A DNA stretch of 64,000 nt from Artemisia argyi (GCA_030686995.1 CM060702.1:69920440-69984439), one strand, 5' to 3'. Counted from the first letter of the stretch, positions 13,244-23,661 are shown. The notes: a model not told the origin generated them from the sequence alone. A program made the numbers and translations.

Positions 13244-15070
13244 CATACACTCTTACCCTACCATCCAAAATAATACATCATAGGGGATGAGAATTCCCCT
13301 TACACTTGAATCTTTACATACTTTACATTTAAACTAATCTAATGACTCGAATTAAGAAAATCAAAACACTTGTAGCACTTTTAAGATTAACGTACATATG
13401 GGGGTAATAATATTATGTTCTTCCCCATTACTCCATAAAATAAGTACTTACCCATGAGTCCCAATCGTCCCAAAACAATATGTACAAGGATATGACTCGA
13501 CTTAGCAACCATGTAATCAATTAGAAAGTTAACTTAGGGTTTAACAAATAACAATAATGCACTAAAAATGAGCGCATACACGGAAGGCTAAGGCGATTTG
13601 GGTGTACATTTAAGTGGGGTGTAACAAATTCTTCCTTTAAGTAAGATGCTTAAAGTTAGAAACGAAAAGATAGGCTCGGAGGGGTGTACTAGGGGTTTCG
13701 TGTACTAAAAATGAGTACAACGCTAAGGTGTGGGAAAAATTAGTTGACTTAACTAGCCAAGTAATATGACTTAAATGGTCAAGTAATTATAATACGGGTT
13801 TAACACAAGGGTAATCCTAATGCCTCTTATCATGTAGTAAATCCTACCACACGAATGTAGTCTCACTAGCGGTCTCGGGATGCATCACTAACGCAAGTTC
13901 TAAAATCTAAATGCTACCGGTACACTCATAAGCACTAATAATGAATGCTTTTCCTATCAAATCTAAAGGCGAACCTCACATATTTGGGTGAAAAATTTTT
14001 CTGAATATACGGTTATGTGCTTGTCATACAATCTCCTATCCATGAGACGTTTGCTATGGCTAAAGTTTCACTTCTAAATGTTGTAAAAAAATTTAAATTT
14101 GGCGCTAAAATTGCACTAACAAGTATTTCTTATAGTTTTATTACACATCTACCATCAAACAAAACAAACTCAAGCGAAAGTGCATATGTAAGGTATCATC
14201 TTTTTACCCTCCCCTTACACTTAAGATGAACATTGTCCCCAATGTTCAAGTAAAGAATGTAAAAGTGAAAAAGTAAAGAGAATGAAATCAAATACTCCCC
14301 TGATTCGCTCGGTATGGATAATAGGATGGCCAGGTTAAATCTTCCTCTAAGAAAATGAACAATCAAAGCTTCCCTTCCAGAATATAAATCATCTTCTTGT
14401 CATACATAATCTGTAAAACCTGACAAAATAGACAAGACAACCTCGCGTAAAATCGGCGGCATTCTATATAAGTTACTAAATCCTAGAAAACAAGATAAGA
14501 TATAATGCTTGTGGAATGAAGTTTGCAGATTTCCTGGAGATTATAAAACTTAATAATTCACAAAAACCATAAGACTCCGTTAGAAAAACAAAACCGGTAA
14601 AATTTCCAGATTTTTACACCTGACGCCGTCAGAATTGACCTGCAGAAATCCTTATGTTAAGTTTCCGGAAAATTTCTGGAAAAACTTGGTCCTACTTCCT
14701 GGAAAATCCTACAAAACTTCATTATGACTCAATACAAGCATTTGACTCTAACAAATACGAATACACATGTTCATTTAATATTGTGGAGAATCATGATCGG
14801 TTTGTTTCTTAAAAACATATTTGGGGTTTCCCCTTACACTTATCTTTTGTAAAAATACCTTTAGGTGGAGTTAAGACTAGGCCAAAACAACAAAGTAAAG
14901 TATTTCTACTATTTAGTTTAGAAACATGATCAACCAACAATAAAAATAAAGCATGCATACGGAAGCAAATAACAAACAAACAAATAAAATCGCACAAAAC
15001 ATGGGTTGCCTCTCAAGAAGCGCTTTTCTTTATTTACGAGTCTTGTAGCTAAACTCAAGGTCATGGGTTA
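12618..15070. other. LARD-A copy 1 interior, non-coding
   Basis: There is no supportable ORF over about 2.4 kb. The sequence is closely similar to 45388-47830 and to 62427-64000, showing it is family interior. It includes a (TA)n tract at 13192-13240. A dyad TGACGCCGTCA occurs near 14621. A block starting ATACCCTTACACTTGAG next to the left LTR reads, on the minus strand, as a purine-rich tract ending AAGGGTAT and may serve as the polypurine tract. Confidence 0.7.
13192..13240. repeat. (TA)n microsatellite
   Basis: About 24 TA units lie in the interior of LARD-A copy 1. At the matching position copies at 45955-46018 and 62985-63069 carry T-rich tracts instead. Confidence 0.9.
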
Positions 15071-15964
15071 TCATGTATCGCTTATGCTCACATAACCAAG
15101 TGTGAGCCATCTAATAGTCGCCTCATCTTTCTTATACTCGTCTCCTAACTCTAAGCACCCGCGATAGTATGCTTTATTCTTTTCATGCGTGTACTTTAGT
15201 CCTTTTCTCTTATCATTCTCACTTAGCATTTCTATTGGTGGATACCTACTACACTTTTCCATGGAAAAATCCTTGAACCTAGGGTGTGTGCGGGGCATTT
15301 GATAGACAAAATCTTCTTCCCCATCCGAGAATGTAATTAACCCTTCAATGAGTTTTTCATCAAGGTTGGTCAACTGTTTGAAAGGTTTTCCAAACACAAC
15401 TTGGGTCAACTTATCATCAATAAATTCTCCTAGATTCTCCATAACCATGAACTCAACAAGATAGACCAAGCTTCCAACAAACACATGCAATGGTATTGCC
15501 TTAGCAATAATGTTTTCTCCTTTGTACTCTAACTCATCTACCATGATTTGATTGTATTCATTACGTGAGATTATGTTCATTGGAAGAGATGAGTTGAGAT
15601 AGGCATTAAAGCTCTTAAATCCGATCTTACAAGGGAATTGCATGTTAAATGAACTATCACACTCAATCCTAGTCCTAGGGTCAACATACCTAAGAGGGTT
15701 TATTTCTTCTTCCATCCTATTCTCATTGATCGCATCACCATCATCAAGATCCTCATCGGAGTCTGAATAGTAGAAAGGACTAGCCCTACGGTAATCATCA
15801 TGATCAGACTCTTCTAACTCAGAATTATTGTCAAAGTGGTGGTTGGGTGAAAGGTTAGGAAGGTTCTCATTTTCTGCTAAAGGAAGTGGGGCGGGCATTT
15901 GGAAGATCCTACGACGAAAAACACGAATAACAGGAATCAAACGATCAATGTTATTGTGTTCCAT
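15071..15964 (-). CDS. LARD-A ORF with degenerate retroviral-protease-like fold
   Basis: An intact 297-codon frame starts at ATG 15962-15964, about 140 bases from the primer site. Residues 1-90 are acidic and probably disordered. Residues about 110-200 resemble the aspartic-protease-like segment of hypothetical proteins common in Tanacetum (PCKIGFKSFNAYLNSS, PMNIISRNEY, VFVGSLVYLVEF, TQVVFGKPF). Where a catalytic D-S/T-G would stand, the protein has NSSL, so the catalytic aspartate is absent and proteolysis is unlikely. The C-terminal part (YQMPRTHPRFKDFS, then a YYRGCLELG region) also matches that family. The frame is open despite surrounding decay, which may mean recent arrival or retained function. 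Role unknown; a packaging or nucleic-acid-binding role is only a guess. Confidence 0.75.
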   Translation of the reverse strand: MEHNNIDRLIPVIRVFRRRIFQMPAPLPLAENENLPNLSPNHHFDNNSELEESDHDDYRRASPFYYSDSDEDLDDGDAINENRMEEEINPLRYVDPRTRIECDSSFNMQFPCKIGFKSFNAYLNSSLPMNIISRNEYNQIMVDELEYKGENIIAKAIPLHVFVGSLVYLVEFMVMENLGEFIDDKLTQVVFGKPFKQLTNLDEKLIEGLITFSDGEEDFVYQMPRTHPRFKDFSMEKCSRYPPIEMLSENDKRKGLKYTHEKNKAYYRGCLELGDEYKKDEATIRWLTLGYVSISDT

Positions 15965-16100
15965 CGAAAAAATTCACGAACAAAGGACACAAAGAAGTAG
16001 ATAGACTAAAGAAAACCTAAAAAATAAAAATAAAATCTTACTAGAAAGGAATCTAGCAAGTAGACCTAATAAAAAGAAATTCCAACCTAGACAATAACTA

Positions 16101-16120
16101 TTCCCCGGGCTGCGGCGCCA
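16101..16120 (-). promoter_or_regulatory. Primer-binding site of tRNA-Asp type, LARD-A copy 1
   Basis: On the minus strand, six bases after the 5' LTR, the sequence reads TGGCGCCGCAGCCCGGGGAA. The 3' end of plant tRNA-Asp predicts TGGCGCCGTTGCCGGGGA, so the first eight bases match exactly and the rest with small differences. Confidence 0.75.
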
Positions 16121-16126
16121 AAAACT

Positions 16127-17567
16127 TGATGCGTGGGAATCGCAGCAGGCTTTACCTCTCGAGGGATCTCGAGAAGCTTACAACCCCCACCAGGCAGTGT
16201 ACCTGATCGTTGTAGTATAGTATAGTGACAAGTACCGGGGGATTGATCGTTCAGCTTAGGAATAGTGTCGCTAGGATTAGAAAGCCTAAATACTAGTTCT
16301 AAAGGAGAGGGATGATTATTTTTATATTTTTATATTTTTTTATGAAAGCAAGTAAAATCTCGGGGTTTGAAGGATTTGGGCGGAATTAGTTGCTATTCAA
16401 CTAACCCAATACTAAGATGCAATTAAAATAAAATACTAAAAATGAAATTAAGCTAATTAAACTAAGGTTGTGAGCAGTAATTGGAGAAAATGTGTTTACT
16501 TAGATTTCACTACTCCCTAGATATCTTTTACACGTTAATTACTTGTTATAATTGCATGGATGACGGATCGTATTCCTTAATACCATTCATGGGGTGGCAC
16601 ACATAACTCCCCAATTCTATGAGCTCTTATCTCCTCCTACACCATGCCCAGCACAACTATAGGGATTGTAAACAGTGGCTCATGCATTAAATACAACCAA
16701 TAAAGACCTAGTGCGCCTCGGTTCATGTTTCTTAAGACGTTCAAGCATGTTACCATTTGGAGATCTGCCAGTTTTCTTAAGCCTAACATATAAATCATTC
16801 ATCCAAGACAAGAATAAACAAGTAATCAACACATAATCAATATCTAGGTTTCATTAGATCTAAGCAAACACAAAAGAGATCTAGCCTAGCATGATAGAAT
16901 TAAGACAAGAACATGATATAGACAACCAACACATAGACATATTGATTGAATTAGAAGAACACTTATCTTGATTAATCATGCAAGGTATCAAGGGGTTGGA
17001 ACCCTTGAAAAACCTGTAAAGTTACACCAAAATCGTACTTAGGGTTTCTCCCAAAACTTCTCTCTCTTATGTGTGAAAAATAGAAAACTATATATAGAAA
17101 AATAGGTCTGACGGCGTCAAGACAAACAATGTGACACCGTCACCTCACCGCCAAAACTCTCCTCGGACTGCCTAGATCCACTTCTGACGCCGTCAAGACT
17201 TAAGTACTTCCAGGCCGTCATGACTCTTTTACTCTTGACGCCCTTCCTACGTGACGCCGTCAAATCCGTTCTGGGTCGTCATGGAAATTCATGAGATTTG
17301 CTCTTGACGCCGTCAAGCTTTTGCTCTTGACGCCGTCAAGCTTTTGCTCTTGACGCCGTCACCTACTGTTCTCAGCATGGAAAATTAAGACTTTGGCGTT
17401 TTCTTCACTTTTATGCTCCAAAAACGTCCGAATTGCTTCCTTTTCCAGATTTCTCTCCCAAAGTACCTAAAATCACAAAAGGAACGATTTAGGGCAATAT
17501 TTGATCAAATAAATTCGGATTCGGGCTTAAATGACCCCCTAAAAGTGGTTCATTTTTTGCCTCATCA
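16127..17567 (-). repeat. LARD-A copy 1, right (5') LTR
   Basis: 1441 bases, 23 longer than its partner because a GCTCTTGACGCCGTCAAGC-type unit is present one additional time near 17320-17345. It carries TGACG-dyads (17109-17360), a TATA box at 17088-17097 and the tRNA-Asp-like segment (16207-16247). Confidence 0.92.
17088..17360 (-). promoter_or_regulatory. LARD-A promoter: TGACG-dyad array upstream of TATA box
   Basis: In the element's sense the order is six or seven TGACG(C/G)CGTCA dyads, about 15-60 bases apart, then CTATATATAG. TGACG is the known core bound by TGA-class bZIP factors; binding here is inference. One dyad in this LTR has decayed to GTGACACCGTCAC. Confidence 0.6.
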
Positions 17568-17572
17568 ACAGG

Positions 17573-19750
17573 GTACTGAAGGAGATGGTTAATTCCATGT
17601 TGTCCTACTCAGGACTGAGTCAAGGGTTCTGGGGTAAAGCTATGTTAACAGCTTGCTATTTACTTAATAGGGTTCCCAAAAAAAGGAACAAGGTTACCCC
17701 TTATGAACTCTGGACTAAAAAGAAACCCAACCTGAATTATCTCAGGGTATGAGGTTGTAGGGCAGTTGTAAGACTCCCTGATCCAAAGTTAAAAACTCTG
17801 GGTGAAAGAGGCATTGATTGCATCTTTGTTGGATATGCTGAGCATTCCAAGGCATATAGGTTCTATGTTATTTAACCTAATGAATATGTTTCAATTAATT
17901 CAATAATTGAATCGAGGGATGCACTATTTGATGAGAATAGATTCTCATCAGTCCCTAGACCAAGTCACAGGATTCCAAATGGAACTGATGACAATGGTGT
18001 ATCAGAAGTCCCTGAAGATTTATCATTTCAGGCCCCTGATGAGGTTGTGGTTCAACAACCTGAACCTGAGCTCAGGAAGAGCAAAAGGGTCAGGACTCCA
18101 AAGTCATTTGGACCTGAGTTTCAATTATACTTAATTGAAGGTACAAGGAATGAGGTCTCTGACCAATATTCCTATTGCTTCATTGTTGAGGATGATCCCA
18201 AAACATTTGAAGAAGCAATGAAGTCCCAGGATGTTGCTTTCTGGAAAGAAGCAATAAATGATGAGATTGACTCCATCATGGGCAACAACACTTGGGTGTT
18301 GGTTGATCTACCACCAGGTTGCAAACCTCTTGGTTGCAAATGGATTTTCAAAAGGCAAATGAAGGTAGATGGAACTATTGAAAAGTTCAAGGCTAGATTA
18401 GTCATTCAGGGCTTTAAACAAAAGTCAGTGATAGACTACTTTGATACTTATGCCCCTGTGGCACGTATCAGTACCATCAGGCTGCTGATTGCTTTGGCAT
18501 CAATTCACAATCTGATTATTCATCAGATGGATGTGAAGACAGCTTTCTTGAATGGTGAATTTGATGAGGAGGTTTATATGAACCAACCTCAGGGCTTCAT
18601 CTTGCCTGGCAATGAAAACAAGGTGTGTAAACTGATTAAGTCTTTATATGGACTGAAACAAGCACCTAAGCAATGGCATCAAAAATTTGATGAAGTGGTT
18701 TTGTCTAATGGTTATGTTCTTAACCAGGCTGACAAATGTGTATATAGCAAATTTGATGAAACTGGTAAAGGAGTCATTATTTGTCTATATGTTGATGACA
18801 TGTTGATCTTTGGCACTAACCAAAATCAAGTTGACCTGACAAAGGAATTTTTGTCATCAAGGTTCTCCATGAAGGACATGGGGGAGGCTGATGTTATCCT
18901 TGGCATAAGGATTAAACATGAAAGCAATGGTATATCAATTTCTCAGTCTCATTACATTGAGAAGGTACTGAAGAAATTTAATTTCTTTGATTGTACTCCA
19001 GTGAGTACTCCCATGGATACCACTGAGAAGCTTATGCTGAACAATGGCAAAGCTGTATCTCAACTTGAGTATTCCAGGGTGATTGGCTGCCTGATGTATG
19101 CCATGACTTGTACAAGGCCTGACATTGCTTTTGCTGTGGGTAAACTGAGCAGGTATACTAGTAATCCTAGTGCTCAGCACTGGCAAGCAATTCAGAGGGT
19201 ACTAAAGTATTTGAAGAGAACTATGGACTATAGTCTCTCATATACTGGTTATCCTTCAGTGTTGGAAGGATACACTGATGCAAGTTGGATCAGTAACACT
19301 GAAGACAATTCGTCTACCAGTGGCTGGGTATTCCTACTTGGTGGAGGTGCAATTTCTTGGGCATCCAAGAAACAAACTTGTATCACCAGTTCAACAATGA
19401 AATCTGAATTTGTAGCTCTAGCAGCTGCTGGCAAAGAAGCTGAATGGTTGAGAAACTTGCTTCTTGAGATTCCATTGTGGCCTAAACCTATAGCACCTAT
19501 TTCTATCCGTTGTGATAGTGCAGCTATTTTGGCAAAGGCTTATAGCCAGATGTACAATGGGAAGTCTAGACACTTAGGTGTCAGGCATAGCATGATTCGT
19601 GAGCTTATCATGAATGGGGTGGTATCTATAGAGTTTGTAAGATCTCAAAAGAACTTAGCTGATCACTTGACGAAGGGTCTGGCTAGAGACTTGGTTATAA
19701 AGTATGCTAAAGGGATGGGTTTAAAGTCCAACTTGGTCACTGAATGCTAG
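17573..19750 (+). pseudogene. Copia integrase C-part, reverse transcriptase and RNase H
   Basis: This continues the frame broken at 11199. After the integrase tail come the reverse transcriptase blocks [20 protein letters not shown] and [17 protein letters not shown], with the catalytic motif in [12 protein letters not shown]. RNase H follows with [16 protein letters not shown] and a conserved DSAAILAKA block, ending [14 protein letters not shown]. Only two in-frame stops were found: TGA at 17750 (expected Trp) and TAA at 17873. From 18047 to the natural stop at 19748 the frame is intact for 567 codons, long enough to cover all RT and RNase H motifs. Copy DNA synthesis from element RNA in the particle is the family role. 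Confidence 0.93.
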
Positions 19751-20268
19751 GACACCCAACTCCCTCCTGAGGAAACTTGGGAGCTGAGTTCAAAGTGGAA
19801 AGCTGAACATTCAGTGTACTGAAGCACATGTTTTACAAACATCCCAAGGTTTGTGCTTGGAACCTGCTGAAAAGGAGGATGAAGTCACTACTTCTTAATG
19901 GTTAATTTTCTTTGAAAAAGTGCTTGGCAGGAGCATGAATAAAGAGGAACCACCTATGTAAATGTTGAAGTTTTGCCGCTTCAGGAAGCTATGGACTTTT
20001 AGCTCTTACAACATTTATGAATTGGATATGGACACATGGCTTGTAAAGTGTCAGGAGTGTTTAAGTGTTGGAAAACTTGTGTGTATTTTATCTTCAGGTA
20101 TTCAAATGGGTTGAAGGGTTCAATTCTTAGAACACCCTGATTCTCGAATATTTGAACGTGTAATTTACTAAGATGGAAATCCAATCCTCAGGACATTTTC
20201 GTTTATGCACTTGTTTTGTATTATGGTTATTTTTCATGCAAAGGTAGTGAACTAAATTTGGGGAGGAT
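19751..20268 (+). other. Copia 3' untranslated region and polypurine tract
   Basis: Non-coding, ending TTTGGGGAGGAT immediately before the 3' LTR, a typical polypurine primer for plus-strand synthesis. Confidence 0.75.
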
Positions 20269-20988
20269 TGTTGGAAAATTTAGTGCACTTGTGGTATTTG
20301 TTCACACCTGGAAATGGGCTTGGAGGTACGGAGTGTACACCCATCAGGTCCCTGAACCCCCTGAGTCAGATAGTGGTTAAGTGTTTTCAGTATATGATGA
20401 AGTTCAGTGAGTTCACTCTTTCAGGGAGTGATACTCTGGACTGAACGGTATTCATCAGGATGATGAGTTTAACTCTCATCATGGAGTTGTCATGTCCTCA
20501 GGGACTAGCTCATCAGTGAGTATAACGAACTCACTGGACTGAATTCAAACTTGATTAGTAACTGCTTTGACCTATTCAAGTGGCAGTTATAACTGCATTA
20601 ATGACCACGTTTAATTGGTCATGTAACCACTAATTCCTATAATTATGGAGGCTAATTAAGTGGGATTAATGGGCCGTTAATCACTCTTAATTCCATTGAC
20701 TAGGATTGAGTAATATTACCTATAAATAGGTAAATCATTTTATGCATGGAGAGATGAACACATAAAACACACAACACTTAAACACGAAGGGTTATTGATT
20801 TGTGCCTAAATCATTAATAACATTTGGTCTTATCCCAAGTAGATATTCGTGATACCCAGGCATTAGGGTCGAATAGTTTACTTTGGAAAGTGATAACACG
20901 ATTCCAAGTGATATCCGGTAACCTTAATTGGTACGTAGCTAGGTCTTTGATTATCTCTACCCTGTTCTGGGCGAATAAACAACCAACA
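20269..20988 (+). repeat. 3' LTR of the Copia element
   Basis: 720 bases, about 99% identical by eye to 8598-9317. It retains the canonical TATAAATAGG at 20721-20730 and is followed by target duplication GATAT at 20989-20993. Confidence 0.93.
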
Positions 20989-21416
20989 GATATTAATACA
21001 TAATAAAAAATCCTGAACAAGTATTAGTTATACTTATATCATAATTTTTACGGGTAAATTCTTATATGTCCATATACTAAACTAAAATTTTAAAATAAAT
21101 TTGATTCATGTGTAAACCCCGTACGTGCACGGGACTTATAGCTAGTAAGTATCAAAATAATCCAAAAAATTGTGATTTATATTATATAAGCCGAACACAT
21201 ATAAGCTAATAAGCTGTATAAGCTTAAACAAACGCCCCTTTAATATTACCAATATACCCTTTAACAAAGTAAAAATACGTACATAATATGTTAGCCATAA
21301 CCCTAATCAACCTATCCCTTTAACGGTTATCCACCCTTTTCTACTAAGATCAACACACACACACACACTATCCAATTTGCTTAGCACTGCAACCCTTTCA
21401 TCATCTTCGTCTAAGT

Positions 21417-22256
21417 TTGTATGTTTGGCATGGGGATATGGCTTTCAAAGACCTGTACCCTAGGGCGTGCGCCTTGGAATCGTGTAAAAGTATTGATGTC
21501 GCTTCAAAATTATCTCATAATAACTTGGCTTACTCTTTTCGTCGAGTTCCCAGGGGAGGCACGGAACAAGAGCAGCTTGACATGTTGATTGTTAAAGTTA
21601 CAGGTACTTCCCTTGTTAACATGAGGGATAGATTGGTGTGGTCCTTGGAAGGCTCGGAAGATTTTTGTGTTGCTTCGGTTAGAAAAGCGATCGATAATCA
21701 CGTGTTTTTGAAGGTCGCTTCCACGACTCGTTGGATCAAAGATGTTCCGATAAAGGTTAATGTTCTAGCTTGGAAAATTAAGTTAGACTATCTCCCAACT
21801 AGATTGAATATTTTTCAAAGAGGAATGGATATCGAGTCTATTTTTTGCCCTATGTGCGGTAAGGCGGCTGAATCTTCTACGCATATTTTCTTCACTTGTC
21901 ACATTGCTAGAGATATTTTGCACAAGTGTTCTCGTTGGTGGGACGTTTTGTATATGGAGTTATCTACTTATGAAGAGTGACTTGAATGGATCTTAAATAT
22001 TCGGCTTCCGATCAAGCATAAAAGAATTTTCGAGGGAGTTTGTTATGTGGTGTGGTGGCATATTTGGAGTTTTCGTAATAAATGCATCTTTGGTCCGGAG
22101 TCTCCTTCTCAGGCGGTCATTTTCATAGACGTCCAATCTCGTTCTTTTTATTGGTGTCGTTATAGATGTAAGTCTTCTTTTAGTTGGATTGAGTGGCTTA
22201 AAAACTCTCATATAAAAAAAACTCCATTAAATACTATCTTTGCTTCTTTTATTTAG
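21417..22256 (+). pseudogene. 3' end of an L1-type LINE reverse-transcriptase ORF
   Basis: The frame starts inside the ORF (family proteins have W/L-rich sequence before GDMAFKDLYPRA), so the copy is 5'-truncated, as is usual for LINEs. Residues about 105-175 match the zf-RVT zinc-binding domain after the reverse transcriptase: RWIKDVPIKVNVLAWKI, LPTRLNIFQRGMD, then CPMCGKAAESSTHIFFTC. A TGA at 21978-21980 (likely from Trp) interrupts; the same frame continues with VVWWHIWSFRNKCIFG to 22254. No catalytic RT core remains. No clear poly(A) tail or target duplication was found. Confidence 0.8.
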
Positions 22257-22730
22257 ATAGATTAAGGAAAATCATGAATATTATGTGACAATTTACCCAT
22301 CCCTGCTTAGTTGATTTGAATATTAAGATTTCTCCATCATTGTCAAAGAATAAAATCATTGATTAGTAAGACAAGGTTTAGCTAATAATTGTTGTTTGTA
22401 TAACTATATTTAGAAGTCATGTTACTCCTTCAAACCCATGTAGAGATAAATTTGTAACTTGACTCCATGAATGTTTCTAGTTGTAGAAATTACTAGTTGA
22501 ATTGGTCCATGACTCCATGAATATTTCTATTGCAACCTCACCCACCCACTGTGTTTTCACTAGTGTTTCAGAAAGCAAAATAATAGTGTTATTCAAATAT
22601 AGTAAATAGATTATGCATATGATGGCCGTGTAGTTTAATACGTGTAGACTCTCATAACATATTAACCCATATACATTGCAAGCGCGAACTCCTTAACTGC
22701 AATAATGTTTCTCGACCTTAGTAGGGTTTC
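22257..22730. other. AT-rich spacer, nothing recognised
   Basis: Short frames only. A phrase CTCCATGAATGTTTCTA / CTCCATGAATATTTCTA is repeated at about 22463 and 22511. Confidence 0.5.
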
Positions 22731-23099
22731 GCTGTATATACAATGCTACTAATGGTTGCTATTACTTGCATTTTTTATATGCCCGTTAAAAAGCACGTCA
22801 CTATAGTAGATTTGGACAATTATTGTACTCAAATTAAAAACACGCTTAATATGTTCTTGGATTCTAATAATGGTTCTATCATTAGTCGATAGAGCAATGA
22901 TAGAGATGATGCTGTATATATACGATGCTACTCATGCATGGACCGCATGGTTGCTATTACTTGCATTTTCTATATGCCCATTAAAAAGCACGTCACTATA
23001 GCAGATTTGGACAATATTTATTGTACTCAAAACATACAATATGTTCTTGGATTCTAGTAATGGTTCTATCATTAGTCGATAGAGCAATGATAGAGATGA
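22731..23099. repeat. Tandem duplication of about 185 bases
   Basis: 22731-22909 and 22911-23099 share GGTTGCTATTACTTGCATTT, AAAAAGCACGTCACTATAG and TTCTATCATTAGTCGATAGA blocks in the same order, with small indels (for example the CATGCATGGACCGCATGG segment only in the second copy). Divergence is modest, so the duplication is fairly young. It is not coding. Confidence 0.85.
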
Positions 23100-23462
23100 C
23101 TAACTCACGTGCCTGATTATAGCATGGCTAACCCATATAAAAATGGCACATGTAATAATCAATTAATTTCTCTTCGTCTTAACATTTGAATTTGATATTT
23201 GTTTTAATCATATTGTTAGGCATAATATTAAGCACAATTTTAAGCACATCAATCATTTCTATAATTGAGATTAAAATGTTTTTCTGATTGATTTGTAATT
23301 TTGAGTTCATGACTTAAGTTAATGAATAAATCCACAATATATATGGTGTAAAAAAAGCATATAAAAAAGACATGCTTACCAATTTTTAGCTTATTAAGAA
23401 TAGTAGAATACATGGACATTTATGTTATTTTATATTTTGTAATTACAACTTTAGCTACTTTA
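23100..23462. other. AT-rich spacer, nothing recognised
   Basis: No motif-bearing frame and no repeat seen. Confidence 0.45.
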
Positions 23463-23470
23463 GCGAATAC

Positions 23471-23661
23471 CAGTGTTCTAAAAGGCGCGCCAAGACGCCG
23501 CAAATGCGTCACCAAGACGCGAGGCGTGGCCTCGGCGTCATGAAATGGACCTTGGCGGCTGATTTAGGCGTGGCGCAAAAAGGCGTGAAATAAGGCGCGC
23601 CTTCGTGGCGCCACTTTTTGAACCAGTTTATTTATTTTTATTATTTATTTATTTTATTATT

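Larger units (their letters stand above)
11200..17567 (-). mobile_element. LARD-A copy 1: LTR element without polymerase genes
   Basis: The element is bounded by TGATGCG...CCTCATCA LTRs at 11200-12617 and 16127-17567. A primer-binding site lies next to the right LTR in reverse orientation, so the element reads on the minus strand and its 5' LTR is the right one. The 3.5-kb interior holds one 297-codon ORF and no gag, reverse transcriptase or integrase, so it must move with enzymes supplied in trans. The two LTRs differ at about a dozen sites plus one 23-base duplication, indicating a recent insertion. The same family recurs at 30903, 43864 and 61026. Confidence 0.92.
8598..20988 (+). mobile_element. 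Copia LTR retrotransposon, nearly complete, interrupted
   Basis: Two 720-base LTRs (8598-9317 and 20269-20988) begin TGTTGG and end CCAACA. They are flanked by the 5-base target duplication GATAT (8593-8597 and 20989-20993). Domain order is gag, protease, integrase, reverse transcriptase, RNase H, which defines Copia. The LTRs differ at only about seven sites by eye, so insertion is recent. The integrase is split by a second element at 11200-17567; without it and its duplicated target the Copia is about 6.0 kb. Confidence 0.95.
7630..21145 (+). mobile_element. Helitron-like non-autonomous element, interrupted
   Basis: The right end carries a hairpin, CCCGT-ACGTGC-ACGGG at 21118-21133, followed eight bases later by CTAG at 21142-21145 and a T. 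This is the 3' hallmark of Helitrons (hairpin plus CTRR, inserted between A and T). The left end is less certain: a TC after A at 7630, followed by an ATTAATAGGAGAGCTC-like stretch that resembles plant Helitron 5' ends. No Rep/helicase is present. Without the Copia insertion the element would be about 1.1 kb. Confidence 0.45.
7450..21238. mobile_element. Outer MITE with long inverted ends, split by nested insertions
   Basis: The left end, GGGGTGTTTGTTTAAGCTTA (7450 on), is repeated as the reverse complement at the right end (to 21238), where it reads GGGGCGTTTGTTTAAGCTTA. The match continues for about 60 bases through GTGTTCGGCTTATATAA. Only about 180 bases on the left and 90 on the right belong to this element; the rest is inserted DNA. 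The target-site duplication is not clear, so the superfamily is unassigned (hAT-like by appearance of the end). Two separate MITEs in opposite orientation is the alternative. Confidence 0.5.

Noticed and set aside
18172..19434. Minus-strand frames opposite the Copia reverse transcriptase
   Set aside because: They are shadows of the conserved plus-strand frame, which carries all catalytic motifs.
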